The notes: generated by a model from the sequence alone, not told the origin. A stretch of DNA of 26,673 nt from JAJQCI01 sp964388305 (GCA_964388305.1 CAYMAA010000009.1:1-26673), one strand, 5' to 3'; positions 1 to 6,309 are shown, numbered from the stretch's first letter. Numbers and translations are program-made.

Positions 1-1506
1 AATTTTATGAGCATTTACAACAATATCGGATTTTGCCGCTTGTCTGAAAACCTCGGTAAGCCTTACCACATTAATTGTTTCGGAAGAAATAATATCCTTT
101 AAAACACTGCCTGCCCCAACAGACGGCAGCTGGAAGCTGTCCCCCACAATAATAAGCTTTGTGCCGTGAGGGATTGCTTTTAAAAGGCTGTACATAAGCA
201 TAATGTCTATCATAGAGGTTTCGTCCAAAATAACTATGTCAGCGTCTATTGGGTTATCCTCGTCCTTTTCAAAAACCTGATGTCTGCTGTTTTCCGCCAG
301 AAAATCCGCCTTTAAAAGCCTGTGTATGGTCTGTGCCTCCAGTCCGGTTGCCTCGGTCATTCTTTTTGCCGCTCTGCCCGTAGGCGCAGCCAAAACAATC
401 TCATACCGCTCAATTTGCAGCAGCTTAATAACGGCATTAAGAGTAGTTGTTTTACCTGTTCCCGGGCCTCCCGTAATAACAACCACTCCGTTCTCCATAG
501 CCTCCTTAACGGCAATTTTCTGCTCATAGGCAAGTCTTATTCCGTTCTCCTTTTCAAGCCATTCAATGTCCTCTTTAAAGTCAAAGCTGACCTTTCTTGC
601 GGTTCTGTCCAGCTCCAATAGCTTTCTTGCGGTATAAATTTCAGCATAATAATATGTATTAAGATATACCCTTATGCCTTCTTCCCTTTTTTCGCAGTAT
701 ATTTTCTGTTCCGCAGCCATTTCCTTTGTAATGTCCTCAATAAGCTGCTCATCAGTTTCCAAAACCGATGCTGTGTTCCGCTTCAGGCTTTCCATAGGCA
801 AATAAGTGTGTCCGCTTTGGGACGCAAGGTTTAAAACAAATTTAATGCCGGACTTTATTCTGTAGGGGGACTCCCGCTCAACCCCCATTTTAAACGCAAT
901 AAGGTCTGCGGTTTTAAAGCCTATCCCCGTAATTTCATCGGCAAGCCTGTAAGGGTTGCTCTCCACAATTTCAATAGCCTTTTCGCCGTATCTTATAAAT
1001 ATTTTCATACCGTATACGGGACTTATTCCGTATTTGTCCAAATAAACAATAACTCTCCTAAGCTCCGCCTGCTCATGAAAAACCTCGCCTATGGTCATTG
1101 CCTTTTCTTCACTTATACCCCTCACCTCAGCAAGCCTTAACGGGTCTTTTTCTATTATCTCAAATGTTTTTTCGCCAAACCTTTTAACAATTCTTTTGGA
1201 AAGCCCTGCTCCTATGCCCTTAATAAGCCCCGACCCTAAGTACTTTTCCATTCCTCTCTCTGTTTTTGGCAGGGTTTTGCTGTATCCGCTCACATTAAGC
1301 TGCCTGCCGTAGCTTGGGTGATTTACAATGCTGCCTGTTACCTTAATGCTTTCCCCCTCGTTAATATCGGGTAAATATCCAACACAAATAAGCTCCCTGT
1401 CCTTTTCTCCATTGTCATCGCTTAAAGAAAAAACACGGTAGCCGTTCTCCTCGTTAGAAAAAATTATGCTCTCAACAACACCCTCCGTTGTTAAAATACG
1501 TTCCAT
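1..1506 (-). CDS. recD2: RecD2-type SF1B DNA helicase, C-terminus cut by window edge
   Basis: An open frame runs on the minus strand from ATG at 1506 off the start of the window, giving about 502 residues of a family usually around 740 long. It is read as the 5'-3' helicase RecD2 (RecD-like, working without RecBC), which acts in DNA repair and replication fork maintenance. The long N-terminal region holds helix-hairpin-helix-like stretches (GIGAGLSKRIV, EVRGISEEKA, ITGIGFKTAD). The Walker A motif GGPGTGKTTT begins at residue 346, followed by APTGRAAKRM and the DETSMID Walker B. GDSFQLPSVGAG and a following VRLTEVFRQA are helicase motifs III and IV. A GGTGAT Shine-Dalgarno sits a few bases upstream of the ATG and a sigma-A type promoter lies just beyond. 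The gene diverges from rpmE. The missing part should be the C-terminal helicase 2A/2B domains; nothing suggests it is broken. Confidence 0.93.
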   Translation of the reverse strand, partial: MERILTTEGVVESIIFSNEENGYRVFSLSDDNGEKDRELICVGYLPDINEGESIKVTGSIVNHPSYGRQLNVSGYSKTLPKTERGMEKYLGSGLIKGIGAGLSKRIVKRFGEKTFEIIEKDPLRLAEVRGISEEKAMTIGEVFHEQAELRRVIVYLDKYGISPVYGMKIFIRYGEKAIEIVESNPYRLADEITGIGFKTADLIAFKMGVERESPYRIKSGIKFVLNLASQSGHTYLPMESLKRNTASVLETDEQLIEDITKEMAAEQKIYCEKREEGIRVYLNTYYYAEIYTARKLLELDRTARKVSFDFKEDIEWLEKENGIRLAYEQKIAVKEAMENGVVVITGGPGTGKTTTLNAVIKLLQIERYEIVLAAPTGRAAKRMTEATGLEAQTIHRLLKADFLAENSRHQVFEKDEDNPIDADIVILDETSMIDIMLMYSLLKAIPHGTKLIIVGDSFQLPSVGAGSVLKDIISSETINVVRLTEVFRQAAKSDIVVNAHKI

Positions 1507-1523
1507 ATAAATCACCAAAATTA

Positions 1524-1552
1524 ATTATACCCAATTTACTCCTTCTTTGCAA
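1524..1552 (-). promoter_or_regulatory. sigma-A type promoter for recD2
   Basis: On the minus strand TTGCAA (1547-1552) and TATAAT (1524-1529) are separated by exactly 17 bases. Transcription would start near 1517, leaving a leader of only about ten bases that still includes the GGTGAT ribosome binding site. Strong fit to consensus; not tested. Confidence 0.7.
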
Positions 1553-1584
1553 CACCTTTTCAATTATTAAACAATATTCATTAA

Positions 1585-1613
1585 TTGACAAATACTTATT
1601 TGATATATATAAT
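1585..1613 (+). promoter_or_regulatory. perfect-consensus sigma-A promoter far upstream of rpmE
   Basis: TTGACA at 1585-1590 and TATAAT at 1608-1613 are separated by exactly 17 bases, a complete match to the housekeeping consensus. A second TTGACA at 1629-1634 has a poorer TATTTA 17 bases later (1652-1657). A transcript from the first site would begin near 1620 and give rpmE a leader of about 200 A+T-rich bases. Confidence 0.6.
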
Positions 1614-1737
1614 TGATTTGTGAGTTATTTGACAGAGTAAATATTGATTTATATTTATATATATTTATAGTTTTATTTATCTTTATTTTTGAAAACTGCA
1701 TTTTTGGCAAATTTTTTTACTGATTTTAAAAAAATGC

Positions 1738-1766
1738 TTGATTTTAAGTGTGCAATGTGGTATTAT
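1738..1766 (+). promoter_or_regulatory. proximal rpmE promoter
   Basis: TTGATT (1738-1743) and TATTAT (1761-1766) have a 17-base spacer, preceded by A- and T-rich DNA that could act as an UP element. Transcription would start near 1773, giving a leader of about 55 bases with an AGAGGT ribosome binding site at 1815-1820. Confidence 0.6.
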
Positions 1767-1827
1767 ATCAGTGTTGTGTATTAATGTATGCCAAAATGTA
1801 TACAAATTTATGAAAGAGGTGTTTTAA

Positions 1828-2031
1828 ATGAAACAGGATATTCAGCCAAAGTACTATCAGGCAAAGGTTACTTGCAACTGCGGCAATACTTTTACTGTTG
1901 GCTCTACCAAGCCTGAAATTAAAGTAGAAGTTTGCTCTAAGTGCCACCCGTTCTACACAGGCAGCCAAAAGGTTCTTGTAGATGCAGGCGGACGTGTTGA
2001 TAAATTCAATAAGAAGTACGGCTTAAAGTAA
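1828..2031 (+). CDS. rpmE: 50S ribosomal protein L31, zinc-binding type
   Basis: This 67-residue protein is ribosomal protein L31, a component of the large subunit that bridges to the small subunit. The family features are plain: an N-terminal MKQDIQPKY, cysteines C16, C18, C36 and C39 arranged as CxC and CxxC, and the C-terminal GGRVDKFNKKYG. The four cysteines mark the zinc-binding (C+) form rather than the zinc-free paralogue made under zinc starvation. The length is normal for the family. The ATG is preceded by AGAGGT with seven bases of spacing. The gene is monocistronic, with its own promoters upstream and an intrinsic terminator 15 bases after the stop. In many genomes rpmE follows rho; here it does not. 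Confidence 0.97.
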   Translation: MKQDIQPKYYQAKVTCNCGNTFTVGSTKPEIKVEVCSKCHPFYTGSQKVLVDAGGRVDKFNKKYGLK

Positions 2032-2045
2032 TTATTATAAATCAA

Positions 2046-2070
2046 GGCTCTGTTTTTCAGAGTCTTTTTT
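2046..2070 (+). terminator. intrinsic terminator of rpmE
   Basis: GGCTCTG (2046-2052) pairs with CAGAGTC (2058-2064), seven base pairs with one G-T wobble and a five-T loop, followed by six T at 2065-2070. It lies directly after the rpmE stop. Confidence 0.85.
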
Positions 2071-2086
2071 ATTTGGTTAAATTGTA

Positions 2087-2115
2087 TTTACAAACGGCTG
2101 AAAATGGTTTATACT
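2087..2115 (+). promoter_or_regulatory. fruK promoter
   Basis: TTTACA (2087-2092) and TATACT (2110-2115) have a 17-base spacer. It lies after the rpmE terminator, and the start site near 2122 would leave a leader of about 30 bases with the ribosome binding site AAGGCGGTG. Confidence 0.6.
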
Positions 2116-2152
2116 AAATGTAATAAAAGAATAACACAAAGGCGGTGTATAT

Positions 2153-3079
2153 ATGATTATTACTGTAACTTTAAACCCTGCTATAGATAAAACCGCAACC
2201 GTGGACGGTTTTAAAGTAAATGAAATTAACCGAATATACGATATTGTTCATGATTCGGGAGGAAAAGGCATTAATGTTTCCAAAACAATACTCTCACTGG
2301 GCGGCAACTCAATAGCCACAGGCTTTATAGGCGGCTATTTCGGAATGATGGTTGAACGTGATTTGGTGGATTTGGGTATTACGGTAAACTTTGTTCACAT
2401 AGATGCCGAAACAAGAACAAACACAAAAATTTTGGATATAAACGGAGGTGTAACCGAGTTTAACGAGCCGGGGCCTTCCGTTACGGAGTTTGAAATAAAA
2501 CGTCTTACTGATAAGCTTGTAAATATGGCAAACGAGGACTCCATAATAGTCCTTTCGGGCAGTCTGCCAAGCGGAGTAGAGCCTGCCATTTACAGAGATT
2601 TAATATATGCTCTGCACAAAAAAGGCGCTAAGGTATATACTGATTGCGACGGTGATGCTTTTAAATTTGCCCTTGAAGCAACTCCGGATTTGCTTAAACC
2701 GAATAAATCCGAGGTGCTTAACTACTTCGGCAAAGCTGACGCCACGGAAGAAGAGCTTATTGATATGGGCAAATACTTTATAAATAAGGGCATAAGCTAT
2801 GTAATCATTTCATGCGGCGCTGAAGGAGCGTACTTCTTTACAAAGGATAAAATCTATAAAAGTCCTGCCGTAGAGGTTGAGGTAAGGTCTACCGTAGGCG
2901 CAGGGGATACAATGATGGCTGTTTTTGCATACTACAGCGAAAGAGGCTATAGCTTTGAGGACGCAATTAAAATGTCCGTTGCCGCCTCTGCGGCGTCAAT
3001 TACCACAAAGGGTACCCGCCCTGCACCTATAGAGGTTGTAAATGACCTGCTTAAATATGTTGTTGTGGAAGAAATTTAA
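2153..3079 (+). CDS. fruK: PfkB-family hexose-phosphate kinase, probably 1-phosphofructokinase
   Basis: The 308-residue product is a cytoplasmic ribokinase-family sugar-phosphate kinase, most likely 1-phosphofructokinase (fructose 1-phosphate plus ATP to fructose 1,6-bisphosphate). It opens with VTLNPAIDKT and has the GGKGINVSKT substrate motif (from residue 36), GSLPSGV in the middle and the RSTVGAGDTMM signature at 246-256, whose D252 is the expected catalytic base. Length is normal. Tagatose-6-phosphate kinase (LacC) is a close relative and cannot be excluded from motifs alone. The usual partners, the fructose PTS transporter and a DeoR-type regulator, are not next to it, so it stands alone with its own promoter. 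Its TAA stop overlaps the stop of the convergent gene that follows. Confidence 0.82.
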   Translation: MIITVTLNPAIDKTATVDGFKVNEINRIYDIVHDSGGKGINVSKTILSLGGNSIATGFIGGYFGMMVERDLVDLGITVNFVHIDAETRTNTKILDINGGVTEFNEPGPSVTEFEIKRLTDKLVNMANEDSIIVLSGSLPSGVEPAIYRDLIYALHKKGAKVYTDCDGDAFKFALEATPDLLKPNKSEVLNYFGKADATEEELIDMGKYFINKGISYVIISCGAEGAYFFTKDKIYKSPAVEVEVRSTVGAGDTMMAVFAYYSERGYSFEDAIKMSVAASAASITTKGTRPAPIEVVNDLLKYVVVEEI

Positions 3080-3351
3080 ACCGACCGCCTTATGCCCGGG
3101 TAAAAGCTGTTTTCAAGTACATAAGGGCTTTTTCTCGCTTTTCTGTGTTTTGGCGCTTTAACGCTTCTTTTTAAAGCTGCGTATTTTTTGTAATAATGCA
3201 CAGCGGCAAAAATATAAGCAAAAAAGCCTAAAAACATAATGGGTTCAAGCCTTAAGCAAACGGAAAGCTCAGCGCCTGCGGCGGCAATACATAAAACACT
3301 TCCGCATAAACAAATAATAGTCATAAAAAAATTGATACTGCTGTTTTTCAT
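3076..3351 (-). CDS. small two-helix membrane protein, unknown function
   Basis: I do not recognise this 91-residue protein. It has two hydrophobic stretches, roughly residues 8-28 and 33-52, separated by a short segment with a Glu and an Arg, and then a strongly basic tail rich in Lys and Arg. It is therefore probably an integral membrane protein with a cytoplasmic basic C-terminus. It is likely real rather than a chance frame, because AAGGAG sits eight bases upstream of the ATG. It is transcribed divergently from the glycosyltransferase and converges on fruK, with which it shares the four bases TTAA as reciprocal stop codons. Confidence 0.65.
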   Translation of the reverse strand: MKNSSINFFMTIICLCGSVLCIAAAGAELSVCLRLEPIMFLGFFAYIFAAVHYYKKYAALKRSVKAPKHRKARKSPYVLENSFYPGIRRSV

Positions 3352-3373
3352 TTTGTTAACTCCTTTCCTTTTG

Positions 3374-3402
3374 TTGATTTAATTATATAACAGCAGTATG
3401 TA
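3374..3402 (+). promoter_or_regulatory. possible promoter of the glycosyltransferase
   Basis: TTGATT (3374-3379) and TATGTA (3397-3402) are 17 bases apart in the 81-base gap between two divergent genes. The -10 is a moderate match, so this is only a candidate. Confidence 0.35.
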
Positions 3403-3432
3403 ATTTTTTTTGCATCTTAGGAGTTGTATAGC

Positions 3433-4584
3433 TTGAAAATTTTAATTGCCACGGATTTATATAAACCTACAGTCAACGGTGTTGTTACCTCCGTGTTGAA
3501 TTTGAAAAAAGCTCTTGATATTTTGGGTCACGATACAAAAATTCTCACATTGTCGGAAAGGCTTTCTTCCTACAAAACCGAAAATGTCTGGCTTAATGCT
3601 TCTGTTCACGTCCCCGTATACCCTCAGGCAAGGGCAGGCGTTATAAAACGAAAATATATTAAGGAAATTATAGACTGGCGCCCCGATGTTATTCACACAC
3701 AGGCGGAGTTTTCAACATTTCTTGCCGCAAAAAGGCTTTCAAAAATACTTAATGTACCAATCGTTCACACCTACCACACAGTATATGAGGACTATACCCA
3801 TTATTTTTGTCCAAGTAAAAAAGCAGGCAAAAAAATCGTATCGTTTTTAACACGTTATTTTTTAAAGCATACGGAGGACGTAATCGCCCCAACAAATAAG
3901 GTTAAATCCCTGCTGAAATCATACGGCGTTAAACAGCCTATTTATGTTTTGCCAACAGGCTTGGAGCTTGATAAATTCAGTTTTACTCTAACGGAGAATG
4001 AAAAAGCCGCCTTAAAGGAAAAGCATAACATACCAAAAAATAATAAAATAATGATATTTTTGGGCAGACTTGCAAAGGAAAAAAATATAGCAGAGCTTCT
4101 AAAATACTTTAAAATGCTTAACAGGCAGGACGTTACCCTCCTTATTGCAGGCGGCGGGCCCTATTTGGGCGAGCTTAAAAAAGAGGCAGGTAATATATGC
4201 ACAGGTCTTTCCGTAATTTTTACGGATATGGTAAACCCCGAGGATGTGGGCAAATATTATAAATTAGGTGACTTTTTTGTCAGCGCCTCCACCAGCGAAA
4301 CACAGGGTTTAACCTATATAGAAGCTCTTGCCAACGGTCTGCCTGCACTTTGCCGCAAAGACCCTTGTATAGATGATGTTGTAATAAATAATGAAACGGG
4401 TTATCAGTATTCAGGCTATGAGGATTTTGCCGTTTTTGCAAATAAAATGCTTAGTGATACGGCTTTTAGAAATATCCTTTCCCGAAATGCGCTGAAAAAA
4501 GCCAAAGGCTTTTCAATCGAAGCCTTCGGCAAACAGGCGGAAAATATATATAAACAGGCTATTCAAAATTTTAAAAGCGTTTAA
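3433..4584 (+). CDS. GT4-family glycosyltransferase, possibly diacylglycerol glycosyltransferase
   Basis: The protein is a GT-B fold, family 4 retaining glycosyltransferase of about 383 residues. The N-terminal half has the acceptor-domain motifs ATDLYKPTVNGVVTSV and HTYHTVYEDYTHYF. The C-terminal half has FLGRLAKEKN and the EX7E motif (E289 and E297 within SETQGLTYIEALANGLP), which binds the nucleotide-sugar donor. The pattern, especially HTYHTVYEDY, is like 1,2-diacylglycerol glucosyltransferases that make membrane glycolipids; the acceptor is inferred. I place the start at TTG 3433 because TAGGAG ends at 3423, nine bases away. An upstream in-frame TTG at 3424 abuts the ribosome binding site and is unlikely. 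No clear terminator follows before the next promoter. Confidence 0.85.
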   Translation: MKILIATDLYKPTVNGVVTSVLNLKKALDILGHDTKILTLSERLSSYKTENVWLNASVHVPVYPQARAGVIKRKYIKEIIDWRPDVIHTQAEFSTFLAAKRLSKILNVPIVHTYHTVYEDYTHYFCPSKKAGKKIVSFLTRYFLKHTEDVIAPTNKVKSLLKSYGVKQPIYVLPTGLELDKFSFTLTENEKAALKEKHNIPKNNKIMIFLGRLAKEKNIAELLKYFKMLNRQDVTLLIAGGGPYLGELKKEAGNICTGLSVIFTDMVNPEDVGKYYKLGDFFVSASTSETQGLTYIEALANGLPALCRKDPCIDDVVINNETGYQYSGYEDFAVFANKMLSDTAFRNILSRNALKKAKGFSIEAFGKQAENIYKQAIQNFKSV

Positions 4585-4626
4585 TAATATATATTTTCAA
4601 ACATTATTCTGCTTTTGCGTGACGCA

Positions 4627-4635
4627 TGATATAAT
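4627..4635 (+). promoter_or_regulatory. extended -10 promoter of the YczE-like/nitroreductase module
   Basis: TGATATAAT contains a perfect TATAAT (4630-4635) with an upstream TG at the extended -10 position. No good -35 lies at 16-18 bases, so the promoter would depend on the extended -10 or an activator. An 11-base perfect palindrome, TGCGTGACGCA (4616-4626), lies directly upstream in the spacer position and is a candidate operator. Confidence 0.6.
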
Positions 4636-4645
4636 TTAACCAAGT
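4631..4645 (+). repeat. left copy of 15-base direct repeat flanking the module
   Basis: ATAATTTAACCAAGT occurs here, overlapping the -10 element, and again exactly at 6122-6136, overlapping the stop of the nitroreductase gene. The two copies bracket the membrane protein and nitroreductase genes; the sequence on either side of them differs. Confidence 0.8.
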
Positions 4646-4666
4646 GGTGTTAAAGAGGATACCAAT

Positions 4667-4747
4667 ATGAAAAATATAATTATATGGACTTGGGAAATAC
4701 CCAATCTTCCGAGAAATAAAGGCGATGATTTACTTCCTTCGGCTTAA
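4667..4747 (+). CDS. 26-residue leader peptide ORF
   Basis: A short open frame begins with ATG 4667 after AGAGGAT (spacing six bases) and ends with TAA at 4745-4747, 33 bases before the next start. The peptide begins MKNIIIWTWEIPN and ends DDLLPSA; it has no recognisable domain. Its position between a promoter and the first gene of the module, and the fact that its last codons contain the sequence able to pair with the next ribosome binding site, suggest a regulatory leader. It could instead be a decayed gene start. Confidence 0.45.
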   Translation: MKNIIIWTWEIPNLPRNKGDDLLPSA

Positions 4748-4766
4748 AGGCATCTTAATAAGGAAG
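4733..4766 (+). promoter_or_regulatory. possible Shine-Dalgarno sequestering stem
   Basis: CTTCCTT (4733-4739), inside the last codons of the leader ORF, can form seven base pairs with AAGGAAG (4760-4766), the ribosome binding site of the YczE-like gene. Translation of the leader would cover the first arm and free the second. The loop of about 20 bases contains the leader stop codon. This is inference from complementarity only. Confidence 0.4.
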
Positions 4767-4780
4767 GAATGAAATTATAT

Positions 4781-5434
4781 ATGAAAATTGAATATTTCAA
4801 GAGATATTTATTTCTTTGCATAGCGCTGTTCATAATGTCGTTGGGAGTAGCTTTTTCCATTAAGGCCGATTTGGGGACTTCTCCTATTTCAAGCGTTCCT
4901 TATGCTGTAAGCCTCATATCCCCGATAACGGTCGGCACGGCAACCATCATTATGCACTGCGTATTCATTTTGCTGCAAATAATTATCTTGAGAAAAAAAT
5001 ACCGGCTTATACAGTTGATGCAGCTTCCGGTAGCGATTATTTTCGGATTTTTGACGGATTTTTCGGTGTGGCTGATTAATTGTGCAGCCTATTCGTCTTA
5101 TCCTTCACAGTGGATTTTATGTATTGCGGGAATTGTTTTGGTAGCTATAGGCGTCAGTATGGAGGTTACGGCAAATGCCGTTACTTTGGCGGGAGAGGGA
5201 CTTGTGCTTGCTATTTGCAGGGTATTGCCCGTTAAATTCGGAAATATGAAAGTATGCTTTGATATTTCTTTGGTAGTAATAGCTATATTGATAGGACTTC
5301 TCGCAAAAGGCGAATTGTTGGGAATCAGAGAAGGCACGGTTGCTGCGGCTGTGTTTGTAGGCTTGCTTTCCAAACTGTTTTGTAAGCCTTCGGCAAAAAT
5401 TATGAATAAGCTGATAAGGGATGGATCGGAATAA
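4781..5434 (+). CDS. YczE/YyaS/YitT-like integral membrane protein
   Basis: This protein of about 217 residues is nearly all membrane segments: around five hydrophobic helices with short basic loops. Its N-terminal pattern, a basic start, one helix, then SIKADLGTSPISSVPYAVSL, is typical of the YczE/YitT-like family of uncharacterised bacterial membrane proteins, for which I know no firm biochemical role. An in-frame ATG at 4769 directly abuts the AGGAAGGA ribosome binding site, so I prefer ATG 4781, which also matches the usual family start. It is followed after 28 bases by the nitroreductase and presumably shares its transcript. Base composition (about half G+C in a sampled row) is higher than in the genes on either side. 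Confidence 0.75.
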   Translation: MKIEYFKRYLFLCIALFIMSLGVAFSIKADLGTSPISSVPYAVSLISPITVGTATIIMHCVFILLQIIILRKKYRLIQLMQLPVAIIFGFLTDFSVWLINCAAYSSYPSQWILCIAGIVLVAIGVSMEVTANAVTLAGEGLVLAICRVLPVKFGNMKVCFDISLVVIAILIGLLAKGELLGIREGTVAAAVFVGLLSKLFCKPSAKIMNKLIRDGSE

Positions 5435-5462
5435 AAATTTATTATAGTAGGAGGATACATAA

Positions 5463-6125
5463 ATGAAAAAGCAAATTTTATCAATAGTACTTGCAGCGGC
5501 TTTGTTACTCGGTATCTGCGGCTGCGCAAACGAAAGCAAAACGGAAAGCGGCGATACTGCAACGGCGGAAACAAATGTTTTAACCGAAGCTAAAACGACG
5601 CAGTATTTTACGGATGATGCGGTGACTGAAACAGATATGCAAACAATTCTTGAAGCCGGCGTGAATGCACCGAGCGGAATGAATAAGCAGCCGTGGCACT
5701 TTACGGCGGTAACGGACAAGGATATAGCTCAACAGGTAGCGGACGCTATGAGCGCTGTGATGCCGCAGGGCGCAAAGGCAGTTTCGGGAAACGTAAGAGC
5801 GAAAGCCGGTGTGGGCGATGCGCCGCTTGCGATTTTTATTTCCTGTGAGGACGGCTCCGAGCTTGATGCCGGTTTGGCATGTCAGAATATGTCGGCGCAG
5901 GCGCAGCTTTTGGGTTACGGCACAAAAATATTATCCTCGCCGACTGTCGTGTTAAACGGCGAGAATAAAAGCGAATATGATGAGCTTTTGGATATTCCCG
6001 AAGGGCAGAGCGTTGCGGCTGTGCTTATAATAGGCGTTCCCGATACATCGATTGATGAAAGCGCAGACGGAGTGACAGGCGCATCGGTAAGAAACTCCTT
6101 TGATGAAATGGTAACTGTTAAATAA
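5463..6125 (+). CDS. lipoprotein nitroreductase with a flavinylation-like motif
   Basis: The 220-residue product has a lipoprotein signal peptide (basic start, hydrophobic core, ICGC with the acylated Cys at 21), a linker to about residue 44, and a nitroreductase-fold domain. Family features are the FTDDAVTETDMQTILEAG helix, APSGMNKQPW (69-78), which contacts FMN, and DAGLACQNMSAQAQLLGYGT (135-154). Most nitroreductases are cytoplasmic and use NAD(P)H, so a secreted form needs another electron source. Two features are odd. The N-terminal Arg pair that normally grips the FMN phosphate is absent (TTQYF instead). The usual C-terminal basic motif is replaced by DGVTGAS (202-208), which resembles the ApbE flavinylation site. 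AGGAGG lies eight bases before the ATG. The gene is G+C-rich (52-62 percent in three sampled rows), unlike its neighbours. Confidence 0.82.
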   Translation: MKKQILSIVLAAALLLGICGCANESKTESGDTATAETNVLTEAKTTQYFTDDAVTETDMQTILEAGVNAPSGMNKQPWHFTAVTDKDIAQQVADAMSAVMPQGAKAVSGNVRAKAGVGDAPLAIFISCEDGSELDAGLACQNMSAQAQLLGYGTKILSSPTVVLNGENKSEYDELLDIPEGQSVAAVLIIGVPDTSIDESADGVTGASVRNSFDEMVTVK

Positions 6126-6136
6126 TTTAACCAAGT
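6122..6136 (+). repeat. right copy of 15-base direct repeat flanking the module
   Basis: Exact second copy of ATAATTTAACCAAGT, 1491 bases downstream of the first. It includes the TAA stop of the nitroreductase gene, so the module runs from the -10 of its promoter to its last codon between the copies. Confidence 0.8.
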
Positions 6137-6230
6137 AAAGTTTACCGCAGCAAAAGTTCTGAAGTATGCGCAGCGACAGCGGAGTGCGAATATCCTTTGC
6201 CATTTTATCGGTATTTTACCGTAAAACCGC
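6137..6230. other. hairpin-rich noncoding segment
   Basis: Two imperfect inverted repeats lie here. TATGCGCA (6163-6170) can pair with TGCGAATA further along with one mismatch. TTTTATCGGTA can pair with TACCGTAAAA with one bulged base, around 6203-6226. Neither has a T tract, so they are not terminators themselves. The segment might be a dispersed REP-like unit or a decayed sequence. Confidence 0.4.
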
Positions 6231-6260
6231 AAAAAAGTCCGATTTTATCGGACTTTTTTT
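6231..6260. terminator. bidirectional intrinsic terminator
   Basis: AAAAAAGTCCGAT (6231-6243) pairs with ATCGGACTTTTTT (from 6247), a 13-base-pair stem with a three-base loop. A and T tracts on both sides allow termination in both directions: for the nitroreductase transcript and for the convergent recN-lipoprotein transcript. Confidence 0.9.
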
Positions 6261-6268
6261 ACAGCATG

Positions 6269-6304
6269 AAGCGTTTGACAATATACATTATCAAACGCTT
6301 TTTT
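6269..6304 (+). terminator. second tandem terminator
   Basis: AAGCGTTTGA (6269-6278) pairs perfectly with TCAAACGCTT (6291-6300), with a 12-base loop and six T from 6299. It is oriented for the plus strand. It backs up the stronger terminator just upstream and lies immediately before the end of the convergent lipoprotein gene. Confidence 0.75.
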
Positions 6305-6309
6305 ACGTT

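Larger units (their letters stand above)
1507..1827. other. A+T-rich divergent intergenic region between recD2 and rpmE
   Basis: This 321-base gap contains no open frame I would call a gene. It holds the recD2 promoter on the minus strand and three plus-strand promoter-like pairs (1585-1613, 1629-1657, 1738-1766). The part from about 1560 to 1740 is extremely A+T-rich with long runs of T and A, so it is more likely UP-element-like or curved DNA than a structured RNA. I see no riboswitch-like GC helices. Confidence 0.6.

Noticed and set aside
1620..1740. A structured small RNA or riboswitch upstream of rpmE
   Set aside because: The stretch is almost entirely A and T and lacks stable stems, so I report only the promoters.
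5098..5719. Two long minus-strand frames opposite the YczE-like and nitroreductase genes
   Set aside because: Both are antisense to genes with convincing protein features and ribosome binding sites; the frames have no start signals or recognisable motifs.
4631..6136. Insertion sequence or transposon for the direct-repeat bounded module
   Set aside because: No transposase or integrase and no terminal inverted repeats were seen, and 15 bases is unusual for a target duplication; only the direct repeats are reported.
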